Source: Thermothelomyces thermophilus ATCC 42464 (Eukaryota; Ascomycota; Sordariomycetes; Sordariales; Chaetomiaceae). Taken from it: a DNA stretch of 64,000 nucleotides. The DNA is taken from NCBI RefSeq assembly GCF_000226095.1, contig NC_016478.1:3276001-3340000 (forward strand). The letters run 5' to 3'. The notes under the pieces were generated by a model. It was not told the DNA's origin and made no database searches. It was given only the letters and a program-made list of their open reading frames with translations. The first letter of the stretch is position 1. The number at the start of each line of letters is the position of its first letter. Shown here piece after piece: positions 1-12,514 of this stretch. The translations under genes and the position numbers were made by a program.

Positions 1-3000
1 TTCGATTCTCCTAGCCCTAAGGCAGTAGGGTTTCACAGTTATATAGAGGTAGGATAGATCGTAGACAACCAATACCTAAGGAATCGAAAGACCCGGACCT
101 AATGTTCTATTCCTCTAGGAATAAATTAAATAGTATCGTAATAAAGTTTTCTAGCTTAATACGGAACTGTACGAATAGGATAGACGCTTGATTTGACTTG
201 CCTAGTAGAGCGATAAGATAAGGGACGAGATAAGAGAACTCTGACGTATTATAGAAACTATTAAAGGGGAATAGCCTATGACGTATAATAGGCTTAATAG
301 CTATACCGAGTATTTTGACGATTAGTAACTTAGCTATAATATATAGAACCCTAAGTACTAGTTTATACACGTGAACCGCGGAAAAGATAAACATATATAG
401 GAAAACTATTAGAAGAAATACTCCTACCTTAGTATCGGAGTACCTATAGTCTATATATAGTAGGAAGGATTTAAAAAAGAATTCTAATACCTTCTAGGTA
501 ACGCTATACGACTATACCTGCGATATAAGGCATATATACAAGTGCCCTAGTCCTAGTGTATATTATACGAATGCCAATACCACTTTCGTGACAAATTCGA
601 AAATAATCACTGGCCGACCTAACAAGGAAATGAGAACGGAAGCCTCCGCCCTATAGAATAGGTCTATAATATAGGAAATAGAGCGGCCGAATTGCTCTAG
701 AAGATCGAAGCCCGCGATCTAGAAGGCATTACGGTAATACTAAAACGAGCCTAGCCTAGGTACTACAGAATAGGACAAGACATATAGGACTTATACTAGA
801 GTAATGACTACCTCTACTATACGGATAAAAAGAAATCGCAGATCTAGGAGCTTTAGATAAAGCTATGGCATGTACGACGAAGAGCAAAACAGACCTAATA
901 GTAGGAAGCTACAAGCACTTAATAGCTTATAGAAATAAGTACGATCGACGAAGCTACTATTAGCCGAACAACCGAAGAGGTTAATACTAACCTAGGAAAC
1001 GGGTTAGGGCCCTTCGAGGGGCCCGAAAACTATTAACGCCTATATAGCAGCAAGTAGTAGCGTAGTATAGGAGGAACTAACGTAAGAAACTACTATATTG
1101 AGACCTCCTAGCAGAAACATAGGAAATCACCGTAATCTTTAGACGACAGCAGTAAGACAAGCAACTATAGATAATAGCATAATAGAGACAGCACGAAATG
1201 CTCGTACTAGTGGATAGTAGAGTAGAGATAAACCTGATTTCGCCGATGCTTATAAATTAGCTATAGATACCCTAGAGAATGAAGTAAAAGTATAGCATAG
1301 TTAAAGGGCCATTTCTAACGTAATAGGTATATAGGGAGACCGAACTAATCGATATTACTATAGTAGGGAAGACTATAGTAGTCGTATTTAGTATCGTAGA
1401 CATAGGTAACGACAAAGATATAATATTAGGGTTACTATAGTATAAAGATTATAACCCGGACATTAGCTAGAAGAATAGTAGCTACCTACGACCCTAAATA
1501 GAGTTGTATTTGACTAGTAAGATAGGGAGTATATAAGGATCGCGAGCGGACGATGCTCAAGGGAAGGCATGTCCCATGGATCTATCGCAAGAGATAGATA
1601 GTAGCAGGCAGACTATTACGGACTCTAGAAGAAGCGGTACAACGATACCGACGTTACAACAGGAGGAACGAGCTAAACCGCCGATAGCTATTCTCTCTAT
1701 TCACAAATATAGAGCACTGTAACTAGAGTAGTAGGTTAAGATAGGAGAAATCGCTAGTATTGCTATAGACGGAACCAAGTTTATATATTATTAGAAAGCT
1801 GAGAGACAAGACAAGACTAGGGAAGTACCGAAGGAATATAAAGGACACCTAGCATTTGAACCAAAGTATCTAGAAGGATTACTAGAATACGGCCTATAGG
1901 ATTACGAGATTAAGCTTAAGGAAGGAGCATAACTAAAGTTCTTTAACATTTACTATATAAGCTAGATATAGAACAAAGAACTTAAGCGATATTTAGAAGA
2001 GGATATATCTACCTGTCGACATTGCTAGCAGGCTACCTAATCTTATTTATACCTAAGAAAGATAGAAAGCTATAGTTATATGTTAACTATTAGCAACTTA
2101 ACGAACAGACTATGAAAAACCAATACCTATTACCGTTAATCTTACGGCTCCGAGATTAGTTAGTAGGAGCCTAATATTTTACGCGTCTTGACTTACCATC
2201 GGCCTATAACTATATATAGATTAAAGAAGGCAACGAGTAGAAAACGGCCTTTAGGATACCCTATAGCTACTATAAGTACCTCGTCATGCTATTTAGACTA
2301 ACAAACGTGCTAGCAACGTTCTAAGCCCTAATTAATCAAGCTATCCGACCCTTTCTCGACAAATTTATAGTATATTATCTCGACGATATACTTATCTTCT
2401 CCAAAACGATAGATAAATACTAGAAGTATATAAGAGTAGTACTAGACGCGTTATATATATACAAGCTATTAGTTAACAAGGAAAAGAGCGAATTCCACGT
2501 TAGGAAAACGGTGTTTTTAAGATACAAAATATCCCTAGGATAAATCCGGATAGAACCCTCAAAGGTTAAAGCTATCAAGGATTAGCTACGACTAACGTTA
2601 GTTACAGAAGTACAAAGTTTCATTAGGTTTACGAACTTCTACCGGATATTCATTAGGAACTTTAGAGCAATCGTACGACCTTTATACAAACTTACTAGGA
2701 AGAACGCTAAATTCTAATAGGAAGAGTAATACAAGTAAGCATTTATATAGATCTACGACGCCATTACTAAAGATCTAGTACTAGTGCTACCAGACCCTAA
2801 GAAGCCATTTAAGGTAGAAACAGACGCTTTAGACTATGCTATTGGAGGATAATTAGGATAACAAGACGAACAAGGGAAGCTATATCTCATAGCCTTCTTT
2901 TTAAAGAAGCTTAATAGACTATGTCTCAATTATCCGATCCTTGATAAGGAACTACTTACGATTGTCGAAGCTTTTAAGGAATGGCGACTATACCTTAGTG

Positions 3001-5878
3001 GTATGATCGAACTAGTATAAGTATATATAAATTATAAGAATTTATAATACTTTATAACGATAAAGGAGCTTAACGGACGATAAATATAATAGGTAAAATT
3101 CCTTATAGAATTTAATTTTAAGATCTGCTATAAGAAGGGCAAAGAGAACGTATAAGCAGATGCCTTAAGCTAATAAACAGATCATATAGAAGGACAAATA
3201 GAAGTAACGCCACTATTATTTAAGGAACAAATAGACAGAATGCTATATTACGAAACGCAGACACCCGTAGAAGATGATCTACTCGACTTGTTCCTAGAAT
3301 GTTACGTAATCTTTCGAGAAGAAAGGATTAACGAGGCATAGTATCAAGCAACACCCGGACTAGTAGTACCTAACGGAGTAGAAGAAAAAGATAGGAAACT
3401 CTAATACCGAGGCAAAGCATATATCTATAACAAGGATTAATAGCTACGAATGATTCGAGAACTTTATAAATTGAAACTCGGAGGATATAAAGGAGTTACA
3501 AAGACTATCGCACAAGTTAAGAAACACTATGACTTTCTATAGCTAACGATATAAGTTAAGGAAGTTATACGGAGCTATGACATCTATAATTAAAGTAAAA
3601 CAGCATGATATAAACTATATAGGCTACTTTAGCTACTACTAATAGCTAATAAACTATAGAGTTTAGTTATAATAAACTTTATTACGAAACTGCTAAAATC
3701 TAAGGATACGGCTATAGGGGTAATCTACGATGGTATTCTTACTATAGTAAATTGCCTGACTAAATAGGTATACTTCTTTCCTTATAGGGAGTCCTAGATA
3801 GCTAAATAGCTAGTAGATATAATCCATCGGCAAGTCGTATTAGTACACGCTTAGCTATAGGAATAGATTACCGACAGAGATACCAAGTTTATATCAAAGT
3901 TCTAGCAAGCGTTAATACAACGATTAGGCATCAATAGCAAGCTGTCAACAGCATATTACCTATAGACTAATAGACAAACGGAGTGACTAAACCAAGTTGT
4001 TAAATAGTACCTCCGTTTTTACGTTAACTACTAGTAAGACGACTAAGTCATACTATTACTAATAGTATAACTCGCTTATAATATAACGCTAACAGAAACG
4101 ACCAAAGTTATACCATTCTTCGCGAACTATAGATATAAAGCAGACCTTAGGCAAGGACTAGAGGTTATAGTACCAAGAGCAATAGTTAAAGCAAAACAAA
4201 TATATATACTATACGAGAAGCTTAAAAACAAACTTGAGTTTGTTAGAACCAGAATAAAGAACTACTATAATAAATATAGACTCGAGGGACCTTGCCTAGA
4301 GAGGGGAGACAAAGTCTACCTAATCATATAAAACTTACAAACTAAACGACTAAGCATAAAGCTAGACTTTAAAAAGGTTAGACCCTTCGTTATTAAGGAA
4401 CGAATTTCGACATCTAACTACTAACTATCATTACCGTCATCTATACAATTACAGACAAATGTTTTTCATATTTCACTTTTCAAACTAGCGCCGAAGAACG
4501 CCAAAATCACCACGAATATCAAAGTAGAGGACAAAGAGGAAGAATAGGACGTCGAAGAAATTCTAGATTCACGTATTATTAACAAGGAACTATAGTATCT
4601 AGTTAAATAGCTTGATTTTAGACTAGAGGACAACTTATAGGAACTAGTTAAGAATTTAAACTGCCCTAAGAAACTAGAATAGTTCTACCGGCAGAACCTA
4701 GATCGACCAAAGGAAAACCTAGGATAGAACTAAAGACGGCGCCCTAGTCGATAGTATCGATAGCATCATTAATCTATAACAAGGGCATAGTAGGCACCTC
4801 TTGCCACTTTTACCGCTTAGCCTCCTCTAACTTGTCCAAGGTCGACAGACTATACGCCACTATATCGGCACCTTTCTCTACTAAAAACTCCTTCTACTAA
4901 CAAAGACGCTAGAGCCGTATAAGCTTTTCGGATAACTCGCGCTAGGCTTCTTCTAGATAGCGTTAGGATTTATCTAGCTTAAGTTTGGTATAACGTTTAG
5001 CATCCTTAATATGATATTACTCTTAGAGAATATAATCTACTAGAACGAACATTAGGAATTACATTTAAAAAAAAAAAAAAAGGAGGCATGCTTATAGGAA
5101 GAAAGCGGTATACTAGAGCTATCGTAAGAACAACCTCAACAAACATAGGCTTTATAACGCTTCGTATACGCGATCATTTTATAGACAAGGCCTTACGACA
5201 TATACCAAGAGCAAGGCATAATGACAAAACCGTTCTTAGTAATATTCTAAGCAAGGGAAGCACGGTAATGTATAGAATACAACTTCCGTTTCTCTATCGG
5301 CATTTTATCAATATAGCGACCATAACGTAGAAACAGGAAGAACGCAATACTTACAAGCAAAGGGTTGTTAACGCTATTTAAAACGGCCTAAGAGGGCTTT
5401 CAGGTCGAAAGCCTTAAAGGAGGGGCATCGTATTACGGATAAGCATATAGATAGCCTAGCAGGCTGTAGCCAGGACGCGGGACATTCTAACAGCTAATCA
5501 CTTGACGGACTAATTAGAAGATTATCACTACCAAGACTAAGGTCTTCACTAGTGATAATAATATATTACCGTCGACAACACGGAATTATAGAGCGAAAGG
5601 AGAAATAGTACTAGTGATAACTATTAAAGAAGGACAGATAATTATATATATATAGCTAGCTAGTCACTTGTTATAGTAGACTCTAGGAGTTTACTAATGA
5701 TAGTAACCTACAATCACAGTACTTATACTAAATATCGCTAACTACTATGAGAGACAACTCTAGTGTTATTGTAAACCTTTTGGCTTTACCGAATCCCTTA
5801 GACGACCTGTACGCTTGTCCCGCTTGATTTACCTTCGTCTGAACCCTCTTAGAAGAAGTCTGAGCTGGGTTCGTCATA
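1..5878 (+). mobile_element. G1: Ty3/Gypsy chromovirus fossil, 3' part only (left end outside window)
   Basis: Degenerate pol of the Ty3/Gypsy type reads on the plus strand. The order is late gag/protease region (from base 1), reverse transcriptase with a YLDD-box at about 2376-2387, RNase H to about 3150, integrase to about 4350, and a chromodomain-like tail at about 4520-4710. A non-coding or antisense stretch, a polypurine tract (about 5415-5425) and the 3' LTR follow. Base 1 corresponds to about 13,770 in the fuller relative G4. The chromodomain after integrase puts it among chromoviruses. All genes are broken, with dozens of breaks, nearly all explicable by RIP. It lies inside G2, whose sequence resumes directly after its LTR. 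Confidence 0.9.
5431..5878 (+). repeat. 3' LTR of G1 (448 bp)
   Basis: The stretch matches the 448-bp LTRs of G3 and G5. It begins with a RIP-altered TGT-type end just after the polypurine tract and ends in a GTCATA form of GTCACA. The next five bases (5879-5883, gagga) would be the target duplication, but the partner lies outside the window. Confidence 0.88.
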
Positions 5879-8800
5879 GAGGACAATTAGGATAATAAGA
5901 TGAACAAGGAAAGCTATATTCTATAGCCTTCTTTTTAAAGAAGCTCGATAGATTATATCTTAATTATTTAATCTATGATAAGGAACTACTTATAATTGTC
6001 AAAGCTTTTAAGGAATAGCGACTATACCTTAATAGTACGATTAAACTAGTATAAGTATATATAGATTACAAGAATTTACGATACTTTATAATAATAAAGG
6101 AGCTTAACGGACGACAAATACAATAGGTAGAATTCCTTACAGAATTCAACTTCGAGATCTACTATAAGAAGGGTAAAGAGAACATATAAACGGACATCTT
6201 AAGCCGATAAACGGATCATATAGAAGGACAAACGGAAATAATACTACCGTTATTTAAGGAACGAATAGACGGAACGCTATATTACAAAACGTAGATACCT
6301 ATAGAAAATGATCTACTTAACTCGTTCCTAGAATGCTATATAATCTTTCAAGAAGAAGGGATTAATAAGGTATAGTATTAAGTAGTACCTAGACCACTAG
6401 TACCTAACAGAGTGGAAGAAAGAGATAGGAAACTCTAGTACCGAGGCAAAGTATATATCTACGACTAGGATCAATAGCTATAGATGATTCGAGAACTCTA
6501 TAAGTCGAAACTCGGAGGATATAAAGGAGTTACGAAGACTATCGCATAAGTCAAAAAACACTACGACTTTCTATAGTTAATGGTATAGGTTAAGGAAGTT
6601 ATATAGAACTACGACATTTGTAATCGAAGCAAAACGGCACGATATAAGCTATATAGGCTACTTTAGCTACTGCTAATAGCTGACAAACTATAGAGTTTAG
6701 TTATGATAGACTTTATCACGAAGCTACTAGAATCCACGGATATAGCTATAGGAGTGATCTATAATAGTATTCTTACTATAGTAGATTGCCTAACTAAATA
6801 GGTATACTTCTTTCCCTATAAGGAATCCTAGATAGCTAAACAGCTAGTAGACATAATCTATTAGCAAGTTATATTAGTATATACTTAATTATAAGAATAG
6901 ATCACTAATAGAGATATTAAGTTTGTGTTAAAGTTCTAGCAAGCGTTAATATAACGATTAGGCGTCAATAGTAAGCTATTAATAGTATATTACCTATAGA
7001 CTAACAGACAAACAGAGCGACTAAACCAAGTTATTAAGTAGTATCTCCGTTCTTACATTAACTACTAGCAAGACAACTAGGTTATACTATTACTAACAGC
7101 ATAACTTGCTTATAATATAATACTAATAGAAACGACCAAAGTCATACCGTTCTTTACGAACTATAGATATAAAGTAGACCTTAGGCAAGGACTAGAGGTT
7201 ATAGTGCCGAGAGCAATAGTCAAAGTAGAACAAATATACACACTATATAAGAAGCTTAAAAAGGAACTCGAGTTTATTAAGACTAGAATAAAGAACTACT
7301 ATAATAAACATAGGCTCGAGGGACCTTGCCTAGAGAAGGGAGACAAAGTCTACCTAATTATATAAAACCTGCGAACTAAATAACCAAGTACAAAGCTAGA
7401 CTTTAAAAAGGTCGGACCTTTTATTATCAAAGAACGAATTTCGACATCTAACTACTAACTATCGTTACCATCATCTATATAACTATAGACAGATATTTTT
7501 TATATTTCACTTCTCGAACTAGTACTAAAAAACGCCAAGGTTACTATATATATTAAAGCAAAAGATAAGGAAGAAGAATAAGACGTTAAAGAAATTCTAG
7601 ATTTATATATTATTAATAGGGAACTATAGTATCTAGTCAAATAGCTCGATTTCTGACTAAAAGATAACCTATAAGAACTAGTTAAGAATTTAAACTGCCC
7701 TAAGAAACTAGAACAGTTCTACCGGCAGAACCTAGATCGACTAAAGGAAAACCTAAGATAGAACTAAAGACGACGCCCTAGTCGATAGTATCGACGGCAT
7801 TATTAATCTCTAATAAAGGTATAGTAGGTGCCTCTTATTGCTCTTACCGCTTAACTACCTCTAACTTGTCTAAGGTCGACAAACTATATACTATTATATC
7901 GGCACCTTTCTCTACCAAAAACTCCTTCTACTAACAAAGACACTAGAGCTATATAAGCTTTTTAGACAACTCGTGCTAGGCTTTTTCTAGATAGCATTAG
8001 GATTTATCTAGCTTAAGTTTAGTACGATATTTAGTATCCTTAACACGATATTACTCCTAAAGAATATAATCTACTAGAATAAATATTAGGAATTATAATA
8101 CTAAAAAAAAAAAAAAGGGAGATAAGCTTATAGGAAGAAAGCAAGATGCTAGAGCTATTATAAGAACAACCTCGACAACTACGGGCCTTGTAACGCTTTA
8201 TACACGTGATCATTTTATAGATAAGGCCTTATAATATATACCAAGAGCAAGGCATAACAATAAAACCGTTCTTAGCAATATTCTAAGCAAGGGAAGTATA
8301 GTAACGTATAGAATACGACTTTCGTTTCTCTATAGGCATTTTATCAATATAGCAACTATAATATAGAAATAGGAAAAATATAGTACTTATAAGCAAAGGG
8401 TATTAGCATTATTTAAAACGGCCTAAGAAGGCTTTTAGGTCAAAAGCCTTAAGGAGGGGCATCGTATCACAGATAAGCATATAGACAGCCTAGCAGGCTA
8501 TAGCTAGAACGTAGGACATTCCGATAGCCAATCACTTGACAGACCAATCAGAAGATTATTACCGCTAAGACTAAGGTCTTTACTAGTGATAATAACATAT
8601 TACCGTCGATAACACGGAATCACAAGGTAAAAGGAGAAATGGTACTAGTGATAACTATTAAAGAGGGACAAACAATTATATATATATAGCTAGCTAGTCA
8701 CTTGTTAGGTAGACTCTAGGAGTTTACTAGTGGTAACAATTACAATCATAGTACTTATACCAAGCATTGCTAATTACTGTAAGAGACAACTCTAGTGTTA

Positions 8801-8910
8801 TTATAAACCCTTTGGCTTTACCGAATCCCTTAGACGACCTGCTCGCTTGTCTCTCTTAATCTACCTTTGTCTAAACCCTTTTAGAAGAAGTCTGAGTTAG
8901 GTTTGTTATA
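5879..8910 (+). mobile_element. G2: Ty3/Gypsy chromovirus fossil, 3' fragment interrupted by G1
   Basis: The fragment opens inside the reverse transcriptase/RNase H region, at the place matching about 2845 in G1. It runs through RNase H, integrase, chromodomain, the antisense-ORF region with an A-tract (about 8103-8116) and a polypurine tract, to a 3' LTR at 8465-8910. Its 5' part must lie left of G1, beyond the window. It has many breaks and looks more degraded than G4. It was inserted in the Copia element, whose integrase region begins at 8911. Confidence 0.88.
8465..8910 (+). repeat. 3' LTR of G2 (about 446 bp)
   Basis: It belongs to the same LTR family as G1, G3 and G5, shares the polypurine tract before it, and ends at the G2/Copia junction at 8910. 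The 5' partner is outside the window. Confidence 0.85.
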
Positions 8911-9750
8911 TCTTTACCTAGATGATAGAAAGTCTTCTTATCGAAGCAAACGTTATAAGTTATAATAATCTTATTAAGCTTAGATATCTAAACGCGATAG
9001 ATATTAGATATATAATATCTTATAAGATACCTTGTTAGCCTGTATAGTAGTATCTTAAAGTCCTTTGTATACTACTTAGCTTCCCTATCCTTATAGAGGA
9101 TATATACCTAGTATCTATATATAAAGATGCTACTTTAGTCTAGGTATAAGTCGCTAGTTAATACGATTATCAAGCTAGGTTCGTATTAACGAAAGTACTA
9201 TTTGAACTAGCTATAGAGCACTTCGTTAGGAGTTTTAAACAAGTAAGCACGGCTTAGGCTTATTATATATAAGTATACTACCGCTTATACGCTTTCTAAC
9301 TAGAGCTTTATAGGTAGATTTGTACTATTAAGTATCTTAATTAAGCGTAAGATTAGTTCTTACCCTACTCGTTCTATTAGTCCGTTAGGCTTATAGGTAT
9401 ACGAAGGTAAGAGTTTAAGATTAATACCACTTTCTATAGCCTAAGTCTAGTAGCGTATCGGTATATACCTTATTAAACTAATTGTCGTAATATCGTTATC
9501 CTACTTAATCTTGTAGATAGTAAGCCTATATTAGTATCTTACCTAGCTCTCGAAATTCTAGATGACTCTTATAATCTGGTCTAGCGACTTTATCGTTAAG
9601 AGGAAAGTAAAGAGCTTCTTATTATACTTGTTAATAATTATAAGTAACTATTATAATCTATTAATTGCTTTAGGATAGTTAAATAGATCCTAGGCTACTC
9701 GCTAGAATAGGTATATAGACTTCTACTTAGGTAGCGTTTTCCTAGAGATG
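8911..9750 (-). mobile_element. Ty1/Copia fossil, piece 1: integrase region
   Basis: On the minus strand the degenerate reading resembles Copia integrase: a PNG...ER motif, then an LW-containing helix, a TP-E motif, and the post-integrase linker that leads towards reverse transcriptase. It has a different codon pattern from the Gypsy elements. It is cut on the left by G2 and on the right by G3; the last five bases (9746-9750, agatg) are the G3 target site. All reading frames are broken many times. Together with 24956-25587 and 33154 to about 34,550 it forms one shattered element and is the oldest layer in the nest. Confidence 0.75.
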
Positions 9751-10198
9751 TATGACGAACCCAACTCAGACTTCTTCTAAAAGGGTCCAGACGGAGGTAG
9801 GTAAAGCGGGACAAGCAGGCAGGTCGTCTAAGGGATTCGGTAAAGCCAAAGGGTTTATAACAACACTTAGAGTTATCTCTTACAGTAATTAGCAATGCTT
9901 AGTATAAGTACTGTAATTGTAATTGTTACCACTAGTAAACTCCTAGAGTCTACTATAACAAGTGACTAGCTAGCTATATATATATAATGGTCTATCCTTC
10001 TTTAATAGTTATCACTAGTACTACTTCTCCTTTTACTTTGTGATTCTATATTGTCGACGGTAACATGTTATTATCACTAGTGAAGACCTTAGTCTTAGCG
10101 GTAATAATCTTCTAATTGGTCCGTCGAGTAATTGGCTGTCGGAATGTCCCGTGTCCTAGCTACAGCCTGCCAGGCCGCCTATATGCTTATCCGTGACA
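9751..10198 (-). repeat. 3' LTR of G3 (448 bp)
   Basis: It pairs with 24508-24955. Differences seen by eye are transitions. It runs between a TGT/TAT-type and an ACA end and is flanked on the left by agatg. Confidence 0.9.
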
Positions 10199-12063
10199 CG
10201 ATGCCCTTCCTTTAAGGCTTTCGACCCGAAAGCCCTCTTAGGCCGTTTCAAATAGCGCTAATAACCCTTCGCTTGTAAGTATTACATTCTCCCTGTTTCT
10301 ATATCGTGGTTGCTATGCTAACAAAATGCCAATAGAGAAACGGAAGTCGCATTCTATATGTTACTATACTTCCCTTGCTTAGAATATTACTAAGAACGGT
10401 TTTATTATTATACCTTGCTCTTGGTACGTGTCGCAAGGCCTCGTCTGTAAAATGATCACACACATAAAGCGTTATAAGGCCTATATTTGTCAAGGTCGTT
10501 CTTACGATAGCTCTAGCATCTTACTTTCTTCTTATAAGCTTGTCTCCCCTTTTTTTTTTTTTTTTTTTTTTACTGTGATTCCTAATGTTTGTTCTAGTAG
10601 ATCGCATTCTTTAGGAGCAGCGTCATATCAAAGATGCTAAATGTCATGCCGAACTTAAGCTAGATAAATCCTAACGCTATCTAGAAGAAGCCTAGCATAA
10701 GTTGTCTAAAAAGCTTACACGGCTCCGGCGTCTTCGTCAGTAGAAGGAGTTTTTGATAGAGAAAGGTGCCGATATGGTAATACGTAGTCTGTCGACCTTA
10801 GACGAGTTAGAGGAGGTTAAGCGGCAAGAGACGCCTACTATACCCTTGTCACAGATTAATGATGCCGTCGATGCTATCGACTAGGGCGCCGTCTTTGGTT
10901 CTGTCCCAGGTTTTCCTTTGGTCGATCCGGGTTCTGCCAGTAGAACTGTTCCAGTTTCTTAGGGCAGTTTAAATTCTTAACTAGTTCCTATAAGTTGTCC
11001 TCTAGTCTAAAATCAAGCCATTTGACTAGGTACTATAGTTCCCTATTAATAATATATAAATCTAGAATTTCTTCGACGTCCTATTCTTCTTCCTCGTCTT
11101 CTGCTTCGATATATATAGCAACCTTGGCGTTTTTCGGTATTAGTTCGAGAAGTAAAATATAAAAAACATCTGTCTATAGTTATATAGATGACGGTAATAA
11201 TAGTTAGTAGTTAGATGTCGAAATTCGTTCTTTGATAACGAAGGGTCCGACCTTTTTAAAGTCTAGCTTTGTGCTTAGTCGTTTAGTTTGTAAGTTTCGT
11301 ACGATTAGGTAGACTTTGTCTTCCCTCTCTAGGCAAGGTCCCTCGAGCCTATATTTATTATAGTAGTTCTTTATTCTAGTCTTGACAAACTCGAGTTCCT
11401 TTTTAAGCTTTTTATATAGTATATACATTTGTTCTACTTTGACTGCTACTCTCGGCACTATAACCTCTAGTCCTTACCTAAGGTCTGCTTCATATCTATA
11501 GTTCGCGAAGAACAGTATGACTTTGGTCGTTTCTGTTAGCGTCGTATTATAAGCGAGTTATACTATTAGCAATAGCATGACCTAGTCGTTTTGCTAGTAG
11601 TTAATATAAGAACGGAGGTATTGCTTAATAACTTGGTTTAGTCGCTCCGTTTGTCTATTAGTCTGTAGGTGATATGCCGTTAATAGCTTACTGTTAACGC
11701 CTAATCGTTACATTAACGCTTGCCAAAACTTCGACGCGAACTTAGTGTCTCTGTCGGTGATCTATTCTTATAGCTAAGCATATACTAATGCAACTTGCCA
11801 ATAGATCATGTCTACCAGTTGTTCGGCTATCTAGGACTCCTTATAGGGAAAGAAGTATGCCCATTTAGTTAGGCGGTCTACTATAGTAAGAATATTATCA
11901 TAGATTACTCCTATAGCCATGTCCTTAGATTCTGGCAGCTTCGTAATAAAGTCTATTGTAACTAAACTCTATAGTTTGTTAGCTATTAGCAATGGCTAAA
12001 GTAGCCTATACGGCTTATATTATGCCGTTTTGCTTCGATTGCAGATGTCGTAGCTCCGTACGA

Positions 12064-12514
12064 TGTTACGAGCCAACTATATACCGCGACCCGGTGGGGC
12101 GCAGAGGGCTGAATGAGTTACTAATCAAGAAGGGCACGAAGCAAGGCTAATACGGATCGCTAGGGAGCACAGGCTACCACGGATAAACAATTGCCAAAAG
12201 GGGAAAGATAGCAGAGGATAGCTAGCTACCAAAGGCAATCTAGGGACAGGACCAAAGAGGGCTATAAGCGGTTAGAAGGAGTATATATATATATAGATAG
12301 TCACTCGTTATAGTAGACTCTAGGAGTTCACTAGTAGTAACAATCACAATCACAGTACTTATACCAAGCATTGCTAATTACTATAAGAGACAACTCTAGT
12401 GTTATTATAAACCCTTTGGCTTTACTAAATCCCTTAGATGACCTGCCTACTCGTCACGCTCAATCTACCTCCGTCTAGACCCTTTTAGAAGAAGTCTAAG
12501 TTAGGTTCGTCACA
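12064..12514 (+). repeat. 5' LTR of G4 (451 bp)
   Basis: It starts TGTTACGAG and ends GTCACA. The first roughly 210 bp (to about 12,276) are specific to G4. The remainder, from the TA-rich run onward, matches the LTR of the other Gypsy copies. No convincing tRNA primer-binding site was recognised after 12,514. Confidence 0.9.
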
